NCBI GenBank assembly: GCA_030594935.1
Contig: JAUVEE010000009.1
Location: 1 to 17,327 of the forward strand
Direction of reading: 5' to 3'
Source of the DNA: a bacterium
GTDB lineage: Bacteria > Patescibacteriota > Minisyncoccia > Minisyncoccales > JAGLPU01
DNA length: 17,327 nt
Position 1 is the stretch's first letter. Each line of letters starts with the position of its first letter. The notes beneath the pieces were generated by a model. That model was not told the DNA's origin and did no database searches. It saw only the letters and a program-made list of their open reading frames with translations. Below, piece after piece: positions 1 through 7,917 of the stretch. Position numbers and translations under genes: made by a program.

Positions 1-369
1 CTGCTGATTCTTTTTTATTTTAATTTCTTTTACTTTTCCTTGAAATTCCGAAATAATTTCATTTTCCATTTTCATGGCCGAAAGCAAAACAACTTTATCG
101 CCCTTCTTCACCTCTGCCCCGATTTCAACAAAAATCTCTGAAATTATCCCGGCTAGAGGGCTTTTGATTTCCGTTTCGCCAAAATCTTTTTTTTCTGAAA
201 GATAGGCCTGGGCCACTGTCGGTTTTCTTTTTTCTCCGGCGGAAGCCGGGACATCGCCCTCATTGAAACTAAATTCTTTTTCTCCAACTCTAATCTTCAC
301 TTCTCCCTCCTTGGCCTGAGAAATTTCAACATCATAGGACTTGTCTTTAATATTAATTTTTATTTTCAT
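1..369 (-). CDS. Biotin carboxyl carrier protein of an acyl-CoA carboxylase, C-terminus cut by window edge
   Basis: Reading the minus strand from the ATG at 369 gives an open frame of 123 codons that continues past base 1. The N-terminal half (residues 1-60) is a poorly conserved, charged region. Residues 66-123 are a biotinyl/lipoyl domain with PLAGII near 71-76, a K-K-G-D turn near 88-91 and the biotinylation motif AMKM, with K100 as the expected biotin attachment site. The role is to carry carboxybiotin between the biotin carboxylase and a carboxyltransferase. It lies 4 bp after the end of the biotin carboxylase reading frame, so the two are co-transcribed. The carboxyltransferase subunit is not in view and may lie to the left. 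BioY in the same operon would supply the biotin. The motif makes the domain call secure. Which acyl-CoA is carboxylated (acetyl or propionyl) cannot be told from this subunit. Confidence 0.88.
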   Translation of the reverse strand, partial: MKIKINIKDKSYDVEISQAKEGEVKIRVGEKEFSFNEGDVPASAGEKRKPTVAQAYLSEKKDFGETEIKSPLAGIISEIFVEIGAEVKKGDKVVLLSAMKMENEIISEFQGKVKEIKIKKNQQ

Positions 370-373
370 AAAC

Positions 374-1931
374 TTATTTGCTATTATCTTCAAACATTTT
401 CATCCTTTCCGACATGACCCAATCAGAACAGCTATTGTTCTTGCCGGTCTGTTTTTCATTCACTTCTTTTAAATTTTGATAAACCGCGAAAACAAGCTTG
501 GCAACGTCTTCTTCGTCTATTTCTAAAACCTCTACTATTTTCGGTTTCTCTGAATCTTTTGTTTCTTCTATCTTTTGGAGAATCTTGCTCTTTTCAATGA
601 AATTAGTGTTGAAATTTCCTTGGAGAAAATCCTTGTTTTCTAAAAGGACTTTAAAAAAAGGAATAGTGGTGGCCACTCCTTCAATAATATATTCGTTCAA
701 GGCCCGTTTTAATCTCAAAACAGCTTCGTCTCTGTTCTTTCCCCAAACAATAAGCTTGGCCAATAGAGAATCAAAATAAGGATATATTTCCTGGCCGCTT
801 TGGCAAAAACTATGCAAAAAAACATGCTGGCCTCCGGGCGGAAAATATTTTTGAATAGTCCCGGTCTGGGGCTGAAAATTTTCTTTAGGAGACTCCGCGT
901 TAATTCTGGCTTCTATCGCCCAGCCTTGCAAAGAAACATCTTCTTGGGAAAAAGCAAGCTTCTCTCCCCGAGCTATTTTAATCTGCTGTTCCACAATATC
1001 AACATTGGTGATAGCTTCAGTAACAGGGTGTTCAACTTGAATCCTGGGATTGACTTCTAAAAAATAAAAGTTTCTTTCTTCGTCAATCAGAAATTCAACA
1101 GTCGCCGCTCCTTCGTATTTAACATATTTGCATAAAGAAACTGCCAAACTGCCCAATTGATCTCTTTCTTCTTCAGTAAGAAAATCTGAAGGCGCTTCTT
1201 CCAGCAGTTTTTGGTTTCGGCGCTGTATTGTTCATTCACCTTCTCCCATATGTACCACACTTTTTCCGTCTCCCAATAACTGAAATTAAATATGCCTGGG
1301 TTTATCCAAATATTTTTCTAAAAAAAAAGTCAGTTTCAGAAAAAGCCGTGCCAATCTGTCTTTTAATATCAAGGCAAGACGCAAAAACATCTCCAATCCC
1401 GACTTCTCCATCAATTACTCTCATGCCGATTCCGCCGCCTCCTTTTTGCGCCTTTAAAATAAACGGCGGCTTAATGCGCTGAATCCATTTAATAAGATCT
1501 TTCTTGGTGTTAATCGGGCCGTCGCTGGAAGGAAGGATGGGAATGCCTACTTTTTTGGCAAGTTTTTTAGCTTCAATTTTATCTTCAAATTTTTTAAGAG
1601 TTTTAAAATGCGGTCCAATAAATTTAATTCTGTTTTTTTGACAGAGCTTGGCGAATTTCCAGTTTTCCGCCAGGAAACCATAGCCGGGGTGAATGGCGTC
1701 AGCTTTCGTCCGTTTGGCAATTTCTATTATTTTTTTCTGGTCAAGATAGCCGGCTACTCCTTCTTGCTCCAAATAACAAAATTCATCGGCCAAAGAAGTT
1801 TCTAAAAAATTATGTTCCTGGCCCTGAACAGGACAAAGAGCAACGGTTTTAATTCCCATTTCATGGCAGGTTCTAATAATTCTCAAAGCTATCTCTCCCC
1901 TATTGGCGATAAGTATTTTGCTGATTTCCAT
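374..1931 (-). pseudogene. accC: Biotin carboxylase (acetyl/propionyl-CoA carboxylase subunit), reading frame broken
   Basis: The 5' part (1931 to 1302) encodes the biotin carboxylase N-terminal domain (ILIANRGEIA, HPGYGFLAEN) and the ATP-grasp glycine loop (KAQKGGGGIGMR). The 3' part (about 1228 to 374) encodes QRRNQK, FLEVNPRIQVEHPV and the C-terminal domain, plus about 70 extra residues as in some archaeal-type carboxylase subunits. Between them lie three breaks. A 9-base T run (1320-1328) is one base too long. There is an in-frame TAA at 1286-1288 where Glu of RHIEFQ is expected. There is an in-frame TGA at 1232-1234 at the conserved Cys before the IQRR motif. Removing one T restores a single frame of 518 codons. 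The Arg normally two residues before that Cys is Gly. The first gap to plsC is 6 bp. This is either a real recent pseudogene or a patch of assembly error; the flanking parts look well conserved. Confidence 0.85.
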
Positions 1932-1937
1932 AATATT

Positions 1938-2570
1938 CTAATAATTAGGATAAGGCTTGCCGCAAAGCAGGGAAATCTCTCTCATTATTTTATCGGTGAC
2001 TTCTCTAAGAAACAAATGATATTCCTCCTCGTCTTTTATCTTTCCGGCTATTTTTCTTTCTTCGGTGAAATAAAGAGGTTTCTTTATTTCCATAATTCTT
2101 TTATGAGATCCTTTAACCTTTCTGGTGCCGATCAACATTACCGGAACTTCAGTTTTAAATATCAGTTCTGCTATGCCTGTTTTTCCCTTGAGTAACTCTT
2201 TCTTTTCACTGCTACTGCCTTCGGGATAAATAATAACAATCTTGTTTTTTTGCAGGCACTCTATCATTTTCCCTAAAAGAGCCTCTCTGTCAACCTTTTT
2301 CCTGTTTATGGCTATGGTATCGGCAAGATAATAAATCAAACCTGACTGGAAAAAAGTCTTCACGCTATCCATGGCGCCGATAAAGCGAATATCCCTTAAT
2401 CTCTTTTCAAGAATGTCGGCGATAAAACAATGATCCCAGCCATTAATATGGTTTGAAGCAACGATAAAACTGCCTTCGGGAATATTCTCTTTTCCTTTTG
2501 TTTTAATTGTCAGAAACCTAGTAACGGGAAATAGAATCAGTTTGCAAAAATAAACAAAAGAAGTTTTCAT
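1938..2570 (-). CDS. 1-acyl-sn-glycerol-3-phosphate acyltransferase (PlsC family), copy 1
   Basis: This 210-residue protein belongs to the PlsC/LPLAT acyltransferase family, which transfers an acyl group from acyl-CoA or acyl-ACP to a glycerophosphate backbone at the membrane face. The catalytic HX4D motif is visible as NHINGWD near residues 36-42. The substrate-binding block appears as YPEGSSS near 115-121, where the usual Arg of EGTRS is replaced by Ser, so substrate preference may differ. A hydrophobic N-terminal stretch is present. The ATG overlaps the TGA of the upstream plsC copy (ATGA), and a GAGG sequence about 7 nt before the start is one of the few clear Shine-Dalgarno sites in the operon. 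The two adjacent paralogues probably acylate different positions or lipid acceptors. The family is certain; the exact acceptor is not. Confidence 0.88.
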   Translation of the reverse strand: MKTSFVYFCKLILFPVTRFLTIKTKGKENIPEGSFIVASNHINGWDHCFIADILEKRLRDIRFIGAMDSVKTFFQSGLIYYLADTIAINRKKVDREALLGKMIECLQKNKIVIIYPEGSSSEKKELLKGKTGIAELIFKTEVPVMLIGTRKVKGSHKRIMEIKKPLYFTEERKIAGKIKDEEEYHLFLREVTDKIMREISLLCGKPYPNY

Positions 2571-3277
2571 TTGATTTCCTCTCTTAATGAAATAATTTCT
2601 TTCATTACTCTGTCCATAATTTTAACAAGCAGCTCTTTGTATTCTTCCGAAGAACAATCAAGATTTTTTGCTTGTTCAAATTCTTCTTTGAAATAAAGAG
2701 GCTGGCCAATGTTTATTTTCATTTCTTTTTTCACTCTCAATTTTCCTCCGGGAGGCAAAAGTTCAAAAGCGCCCTCAAAAGCCACCGGCAGAATGGGAAC
2801 TCCGGTAGTTAAAAAGAATTTGGCCGTTCCCCACTTCCCCTTGCCTATTTCTCCGGTCCTGGTTCTGGTCCCTTCGGGATAGAGTATTAAAATTTTGCCT
2901 TTTTTTAAAACATCGATGGCTTGAGCCGTTGCTTTCTTTTTAGACTCATCGCTTTTCCTGTCCAGCCTGATAACGCCGGCAATAAAATAGAGAATGTCGC
3001 GAAAAATACGGTTAGCGCCGGTATAAGCGTCTGTCTGGCCGATAAAATGAAATTGGCGGGGCACGCAAAGCCGGCCGCTGGATATCCAGTCCAAATGACT
3101 TTGGTGGTTGGCCGCTAAAATAAAATTGCCCTTGGGATAATCAGGATTTTTCCCGGGCAGAGGAATGTTTTCCCAGCCTCTAATTTCTTTAATAAAAAAA
3201 TGGCTGATAATTGGTTTGACGAATATTAAACAAAACCAAGAGAATAAAGAAGTGTTTTTTATCATAATGTTAAACAC
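2567..3277 (-). CDS. plsC: 1-acyl-sn-glycerol-3-phosphate acyltransferase (PlsC family), copy 2
   Basis: This is a canonical PlsC-like acyltransferase of up to 236 residues. It has the HX4D motif NHQSHLD near residues 57-63 and the intact block YPEGTRTRTGE near 135-145, followed by GKGKWGTAKF and a VPILPVAF strand. It makes phosphatidate from lysophosphatidate, probably at the cytoplasmic membrane. The frame opens with a GTG at 3277, but an ATG at 3265 is four codons in and lies outside the intergenic hairpin at 3275-3297, so the ATG is an equally good start. Neither has a clear Shine-Dalgarno site. Its TGA overlaps the ATG of the next plsC copy, implying translational coupling. It is the more typical of the two copies. 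Confidence 0.9.
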   Translation of the reverse strand: MFNIMIKNTSLFSWFCLIFVKPIISHFFIKEIRGWENIPLPGKNPDYPKGNFILAANHQSHLDWISSGRLCVPRQFHFIGQTDAYTGANRIFRDILYFIAGVIRLDRKSDESKKKATAQAIDVLKKGKILILYPEGTRTRTGEIGKGKWGTAKFFLTTGVPILPVAFEGAFELLPPGGKLRVKKEMKINIGQPLYFKEEFEQAKNLDCSSEEYKELLVKIMDRVMKEIISLREEIK

Positions 3278-3297
3278 TGCTTGTTGTTGAAGCAGTG
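3275..3297 (-). other. Intergenic hairpin between fabK and plsC
   Basis: An 8-bp perfect inverted repeat (CACTGCTT at 3275-3282 and AAGCAGTG at 3290-3297) encloses a 7-nt loop. It starts immediately after the fabK stop codon and contains the possible GTG start of plsC at 3277. No T run follows on the minus strand, so it is not a standard terminator. It could stabilise or separate the two cistrons, or mask the GTG so that translation starts at the ATG at 3265. Confidence 0.5.
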
Positions 3298-3298
3298 G

Positions 3299-4246
3299 TT
3301 ATATTTTTTCTGCCAGTTCTTTAGCTGCTTTTTCAGCATCAATAATAATTTCTTCTATAATTTCCCGGCAGCTTTTAATGTCGAAAATCCCACCGGCAGC
3401 CAAACCGCAAAGCAGAGGCGTTTGCTCTATATTGCCGGCAGCGACTTTTGAACCGGCAAACCTATCGGCTTTTATTTCCTCCGGAAAAGGATTTGCTTCC
3501 TCCATTTTTAGAATATTCTTGGCCAGTTCGTTTTCGATCACTCTCACCGGATGACCGGTAAACCTGGCCACCACCGCAATATTTTCGTCAGAAGCCTCAA
3601 CAACCGCCTTCTTATAATTTTCGTGTATTTGGCATTCTTTACTGGCCAAAAACCTCGTTCCTATCTGCACTCCGTCCGCGCCCAATAAAAGGGCGGCTGC
3701 AGCGGTTCGGCCGTCATAGATCCCACCCGCGGCAATCAAGGGAATTTTCTCTAATATTTTCCTGGCTTGAGGCACAAGGACCATGGTAGTGGTTTTTCCA
3801 ATATGGCCTCCTGACTCCAATCCTTCCACCACCACGGCATCAGCCCCGCTGTCCTCTATTTTTTTAGCCAGTCGGGCAAAAGGAACAACCGGAACGACTT
3901 TAATTCCCTGCTCTTTGAAATGGTTGATCAAAGGAAGGGGATTGCCGCCGCCGGTAAAAACAATCGGCACTTTTTTCTCTGTAATTACTTCTACTAGTTC
4001 GGTAACATTGGGGTTCTGCAATAAAAGATTAACCCCAAACGGCTTCTTAGTTAAACTTTGCGCTTTTTCAATTTCCTCCCGCAGCCAAAGAGCGGTGCCA
4101 AAGCCAGAACCAATCACCCCCAATCCTCCGGCATTGGAAACAGCCGCTGTTAAAATCGCTTCAGAAACTCCGGCCATACCGCCCTGGATTATCGGATATT
4201 TAATATTAAATAATTGACACAATTTGCTGTTTTCAAACATAAACAT
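3299..4246 (-). CDS. fabK: FabK-type enoyl-ACP/CoA reductase (NPD-family flavoprotein), stand-alone copy
   Basis: This 315-residue TIM-barrel flavoprotein of the nitronate monooxygenase/FabK family has a length close to that of characterised FabK (about 320). Residues 18-30 hold the start motif PIIQGGMAGVSEA. VSNAGGLGVIG lies at 36-46, and EGLESGGHIG at 141-150 contains the conserved His (H148) used by FabK. IPLIAAGGIYDGR and the GVQIGTRF phosphate-binding segment follow. The expected reaction is FMN-dependent reduction of trans-2-enoyl thioesters, the last step of each elongation cycle. It lacks the Cys-rich segment present in the FabZ-FabK fusion. It follows the alanine dehydrogenase homologue by 15 bp. 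The operon context favours enoyl reduction over nitronate oxidation. Having two FabK-like enzymes suggests division by chain length or by carrier. Confidence 0.82.
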   Translation of the reverse strand: MFMFENSKLCQLFNIKYPIIQGGMAGVSEAILTAAVSNAGGLGVIGSGFGTALWLREEIEKAQSLTKKPFGVNLLLQNPNVTELVEVITEKKVPIVFTGGGNPLPLINHFKEQGIKVVPVVPFARLAKKIEDSGADAVVVEGLESGGHIGKTTTMVLVPQARKILEKIPLIAAGGIYDGRTAAAALLLGADGVQIGTRFLASKECQIHENYKKAVVEASDENIAVVARFTGHPVRVIENELAKNILKMEEANPFPEEIKADRFAGSKVAAGNIEQTPLLCGLAAGGIFDIKSCREIIEEIIIDAEKAAKELAEKI

Positions 4247-4261
4247 CTATAAAGAAACTTA

Positions 4262-5230
4262 TTAAAGATTAATTTCCCGGCCGATCTTTTCCTTCTTTGC
4301 CTTTTGATAAACAAGATTTGCGGTATATAAGTCTTGAACTGCCAGCCCGGTTGAATCAAAAATCGTAATTTCTTGAGAATTTTTTCGGCCGGCTCTTTTG
4401 CCGCAAACTATTTCTCCCAAAGAAGAATAAATGTCTTGCCGGCTGATAATCCCTTTTTTAAGAGGAACATTAATTTCTCCGGAATGGCTGGCCTGGGCCC
4501 AGTCGTCGATAACAATCTTTCCTTTCTTTAAAATCGCCGGGTCCAATTCCTCTTTGCCCTCGGCATCGGCGCCAATAGCATTAATATGCGTTCCCGGCAA
4601 AATCCATTTTTCTTTAATAATCGGCTTCCTCAAGGGAGTGGTGGTGACGAGAATATCCTGCTGAGCGGCCTGTTCCAGAGAAACTTTTTTAATTTTTTCT
4701 TTGTTAAAAACTTTCTTCAATTTTTCGATAGCCTTATCATTAATATCAAAAACAAATATCTCCTTTATTTTTCTTACCTTGGTGATAGCGGCTATTTGAT
4801 AAATCGCCTGCTGTCCGGCTCCGATAATTCCCAGAGTTCGAGCGTCTTTCCTGGCTAAATATTTCGCGGCTACCGCTCCGGAAGCTCCGGTTCTCATTCC
4901 AGTGATATAAGTGCCGTCCAATAATGCGAGAGGCAGACCGTTTTTGGCGTCATTTAAAATAATACTTGCCATCACGGTTAATAAGCCCTTTTTAGGATTT
5001 TGCGGATGGACGTTAACAATCTTTGTCCCTGCTATTTTGAGCTTAGGGGAATAAGAGGGCATAATCCGCAAGTCCCCGTTGTATTTTTCAAAATACAAAT
5101 AAACTTTCGGAGGCATTTGGACGCTTTTCTGGCCATAATCAAAAAACGCCTGTTCCACGCAGTTGACTACCTGCTGGACCTTGCTTAAGGGAACAAGTTT
5201 TTCCACCTGCTTTTGATTTAAAATCAACAT
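4262..5230 (-). CDS. Ornithine cyclodeaminase / archaeal-type alanine dehydrogenase family protein
   Basis: This 322-residue protein belongs to the ornithine cyclodeaminase/mu-crystallin family. Recognisable elements are DLRIMPSY with an Arg near residue 55, GTKIVNVHPQNP with the conserved Lys at 70, TGMRTGA near 111-117, a dinucleotide-binding loop GIIGAGQQA near 134-142, an acidic residue after the second strand (FDIND, favouring NAD over NADP), HINAIGADAEGKEELD, and FDSTGLAVQD near the C-terminus. The pattern is closer to the archaeal alanine dehydrogenase branch than to true ornithine cyclodeaminase. The usual reactions are reversible oxidative deamination of alanine or formation of proline from ornithine. 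Its place inside a fatty-acid/phospholipid operon, 5 bp after the fabZ-fabK fusion, is unexpected. It might balance NADH or supply an amino-acid headgroup, but that is inference. The exact substrate is unknown. Confidence 0.78.
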   Translation of the reverse strand: MLILNQKQVEKLVPLSKVQQVVNCVEQAFFDYGQKSVQMPPKVYLYFEKYNGDLRIMPSYSPKLKIAGTKIVNVHPQNPKKGLLTVMASIILNDAKNGLPLALLDGTYITGMRTGASGAVAAKYLARKDARTLGIIGAGQQAIYQIAAITKVRKIKEIFVFDINDKAIEKLKKVFNKEKIKKVSLEQAAQQDILVTTTPLRKPIIKEKWILPGTHINAIGADAEGKEELDPAILKKGKIVIDDWAQASHSGEINVPLKKGIISRQDIYSSLGEIVCGKRAGRKNSQEITIFDSTGLAVQDLYTANLVYQKAKKEKIGREINL

Positions 5231-5235
5231 AAATT

Positions 5236-6714
5236 TTAAGAATCTGTTAACAAAGGCTGACTTTTTAAAATTGCGTTAGCCTCGGTCACCAGCTCCTGAA
5301 TTAATTTTTTAACAGGAACTATTTCATTGATCCGCCAGACATTGGAACCGGAGAAAACCAAACCGTTTTCCAAATCTCCTTTCCTGGCATTCTCTAGAGC
5401 CTTTAAAATACAATAGCTTTTATTGCAGATATCGCCAATGCATCCCTTACACTCTAAAGGGTTCGGCTTCGGCGCTGTTCCTGCCAAAAGCTTTTCCGTA
5501 AAAGGAGTCTTCAAAGCCCTTCCCGGCAAACCAACCGGACTTTTAATCATAATAATATCATCTTTGGTTGCTTTAAGATAAGCATCTTTAAACTTTTGAT
5601 CCACATCGCATTCTTCTGTGGCCACAAACCTGGTGGCCATTTGCACTCCTTCGGCTCCGGCCCGCAACATTTCCACAATATCCTCTCCAGTGAATATCCC
5701 GCCAGCGGCAATAACCGGAATTTTCACTTCTTTAACCACGTCTTTCAAAATATCTATAGTCTTTCTAAAAGGATGTCCGATGGGAAATCCCAAATGTCCT
5801 CCGGCATCGCTTCCCTCGACTACTATGGCCGCCGCTCCCAATGCTTCGCCCTTTTTGGCCACTTTGACCGAAGAAGCCATTGAAAATATAGGGACATTGT
5901 ATTTCTTGCCCAGTTCAAAAATATCATTCCTAAAACCAGCTCCCTGAATAACCAGATCAATTCCTGTTTCCATCGCCGCTGTCACCAGTTCGGTGAAATG
6001 CCCGACCACTCCCATAATATTTATGCCGATAACACCCTCCGGAGCAATAGCTCTGGCTTTTCTAATTTCCTCTCTGGCTTCCTCCGGATCGGTCATTCCG
6101 GAAATAGCGATAATTCCCACTCCTCCTTGCTTGGCCACGTTGCCGGCGAGCTTATGCAAAGACACTCTGACAGCCATGCCTCCTTGGATTATCGGCAGGG
6201 CGGCTTCAAAGCTTCCTATCTTGAGCGAAGGAAGTTTGGTTTGAGGAGCTTTTCCTATCTTTTTCTCTTTCAGCTCTTGCTTGTCAACCACCGCCACCAC
6301 AAACCTTACTTCGCACTTTTTTGTTTCCCCCACATAAACTTCTCCTTTGAAGTTGGCAATCTTATCATTATAATATCCCAGCAAATTAACTTGATACTTG
6401 ATTCTGTCTCCCGGATAAATAGGACTGAAGAAAAGAGCGCTTCTCACCTGATAAGCCAATAAATGTTTGTTCTCGTGCCCTTCGCCTATTATTTTCCGCA
6501 GCAGAATAGTGCCGGTCTGAGCCACCCCTTCCACCACCAGCACTCCGGGCATTATGGGAAAATCAGTAAAATGGCCCTTGAAATAAGGATCATGAGGAGA
6601 CGTCTCCTTATACCCTATAATCGTATTGTCTTTAATGCTCTCTACCTCGTCCACCCATAAAAACGGGTCGTCGTAAGGAATAATTTCTTTGATTTGCTCT
6701 TTATTTAGAATCAT
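5236..6714 (-). CDS. FabZ-FabK fusion: 3-hydroxyacyl dehydratase joined to enoyl reductase
   Basis: This 492-residue protein has two complete domains. Residues 1-145 are a hot-dog-fold FabZ dehydratase with GHFTDFPIMPGVLVVEGVAQ, giving the catalytic His48 and Glu62. After a charged linker (about 145-160), residues 161-492 form an NPD/FabK-type flavin barrel with LPIIQGGMAV, EGSDAGGHLG (H307), IPVIAAGGI and GVQMATRF. A four-cysteine cluster follows (C422, C425, C430, C435; spacing C-x2-C-x4-C-x4-C), then GLVFSGSN, as in clostridial members of the family. The fusion would dehydrate a 3-hydroxyacyl thioester and then reduce the enoyl product, two consecutive steps of fatty-acid elongation. The start overlaps the end of cfa by 14 bp. 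No frameshift or stop separates the domains. The cysteines may bind metal or an Fe-S cluster, which is unproven. Confidence 0.9.
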   Translation of the reverse strand: MILNKEQIKEIIPYDDPFLWVDEVESIKDNTIIGYKETSPHDPYFKGHFTDFPIMPGVLVVEGVAQTGTILLRKIIGEGHENKHLLAYQVRSALFFSPIYPGDRIKYQVNLLGYYNDKIANFKGEVYVGETKKCEVRFVVAVVDKQELKEKKIGKAPQTKLPSLKIGSFEAALPIIQGGMAVRVSLHKLAGNVAKQGGVGIIAISGMTDPEEAREEIRKARAIAPEGVIGINIMGVVGHFTELVTAAMETGIDLVIQGAGFRNDIFELGKKYNVPIFSMASSVKVAKKGEALGAAAIVVEGSDAGGHLGFPIGHPFRKTIDILKDVVKEVKIPVIAAGGIFTGEDIVEMLRAGAEGVQMATRFVATEECDVDQKFKDAYLKATKDDIIMIKSPVGLPGRALKTPFTEKLLAGTAPKPNPLECKGCIGDICNKSYCILKALENARKGDLENGLVFSGSNVWRINEIVPVKKLIQELVTEANAILKSQPLLTDS

Positions 6715-7915
6715 AAATATATTCTCTGGTTAAAGGAATTTCATTATTCAAGTCATTGCTAAAAGTTATTTGATATAAATGGCTTTCTCCTGTTTTAAAA
6801 GCAACCGCGGAAGCGTTTAAATAAAGCCTCCACATACGGATAAATTTCTGGACCTTGCCGCCCAAAGATTTGGTCATGATAGATTTTACTTCATCTATAT
6901 TGCCTTCAAAATTTTCTATCCATTTATCAAGAGTTTTAGCATAATGCATCCTTAAATCTTCGATATCAAAAGAAACTAATTTTCTCTTATTCATAATTTC
7001 AGCAATCAGGGGCAGGGTAGGAATAAAACCGCCGGGAAAAATGTGCTTGACGATCCAGGGGTCGGCCGGCTTGTCTTCCCTTGCCCCAATAGTGTGAAGC
7101 AGGCCGATTCCCTGCGGCTTTAATAATTTTTTAACTGTCTCAAAAAAAACAGGCAAGAACTTTCTGCCTACGGCTTCCAACATTCCGATAGAAACAAATT
7201 TATCAAATTTCCCCGAGGCCTGGCGGTAGTCTTTCAAATGCACTTTTACCAAATGATCCAGTTTTTTTTCTTTGATTTTAGCTATTGTATAATCGTACTG
7301 CTGTTTTGATAAAGTATAACCCTCGCATCTCACTCCGTAATTTTCAGCGGCATGAAACATCATCCCTCCCCAGCCGCAGCCAATGTCTATTAAACTCTCT
7401 CCCTGTTTAAGCCGCAGTTTTCTAGCTATATGTTCGTATTTGTTTATTTGCGCTTCTTTTAAACTGTCCTCTGCTCCTTTAAAGTAGGCGCAGGTGTAAG
7501 TCAAAGTTTCGTCCAGCCATAAAGAATAAAAATCATTGCCTAAATCGTAATGATAAGAGATATTCTTTTTTGCTTTATTAATAGAGCCCAAAGAAAAAAT
7601 ATAATTGAAAAAAATCCTTAATTTGGTTTTTAAAGATAACGGTAAATCAGTCCAGGCTTTAGTGTAAATTATTTTTAACAAAGCTTGAATATCGCCTTCT
7701 ATTTCAATGTTCCCTTCCATAAACTCTTCCCCAGAGCCTAAACTTTTTTCAGAAATTATTCTTTGGACAGCCTTTTCATTTTTTAAAATCAGTCTGAATT
7801 TATTATCGCCGGAACCAAATTTCGTTTTAGCCCCATCCCAAAATTCAACCTCAAAAGAAGCGTCAGGAAAATCTGAACTCAAAGCTTGCAATAAGTTGAT
7901 TAATGCTGATTTCAT
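6701..7915 (-). CDS. cfa: Cyclopropane-fatty-acyl-phospholipid synthase family methyltransferase
   Basis: This 404-residue SAM-dependent enzyme acts on unsaturated acyl chains of membrane phospholipids, normally adding a methylene bridge. The N-terminal domain (1-110) is the lipid-binding part typical of Cfa. The core has YHYDLGNDFYSLWLD at 121-135, then LTYTCAYF with the conserved Cys at 142, the SAM-binding loop DIGCGWGG at 177-184, and the downstream Glu and His-Thr-Ile segments (SIGMLEAVG and LLHTIG) that line the active site. Length and motifs match full-length bacterial Cfa. It begins 2 bp after fabG and overlaps the fabZ-fabK start by 14 bp. It implies that this cell has, or obtains, unsaturated acyl chains. 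No desaturase or FabA is visible here. Confidence 0.92.
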   Translation of the reverse strand: MKSALINLLQALSSDFPDASFEVEFWDGAKTKFGSGDNKFRLILKNEKAVQRIISEKSLGSGEEFMEGNIEIEGDIQALLKIIYTKAWTDLPLSLKTKLRIFFNYIFSLGSINKAKKNISYHYDLGNDFYSLWLDETLTYTCAYFKGAEDSLKEAQINKYEHIARKLRLKQGESLIDIGCGWGGMMFHAAENYGVRCEGYTLSKQQYDYTIAKIKEKKLDHLVKVHLKDYRQASGKFDKFVSIGMLEAVGRKFLPVFFETVKKLLKPQGIGLLHTIGAREDKPADPWIVKHIFPGGFIPTLPLIAEIMNKRKLVSFDIEDLRMHYAKTLDKWIENFEGNIDEVKSIMTKSLGGKVQKFIRMWRLYLNASAVAFKTGESHLYQITFSNDLNNEIPLTREYIYDSK

Positions 7916-7917
7916 TA

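Noticed and set aside
1232..1234. TGA at a conserved Cys position of biotin carboxylase, read as selenocysteine
   Set aside because: A TAA and a frameshift lie within 100 bp upstream in the same gene, no selenocysteine-insertion hairpin is apparent, and this Cys is not known to be replaced by selenocysteine. Mutation or assembly error explains it better.
2567..2570. TGA recoded as glycine, as in Gracilibacteria/SR1
   Set aside because: TGA ends two well-defined genes at ATGA overlaps (2567-2569 and 9266-9268), and the broken biotin carboxylase has TGA at a Cys, not a Gly, position.
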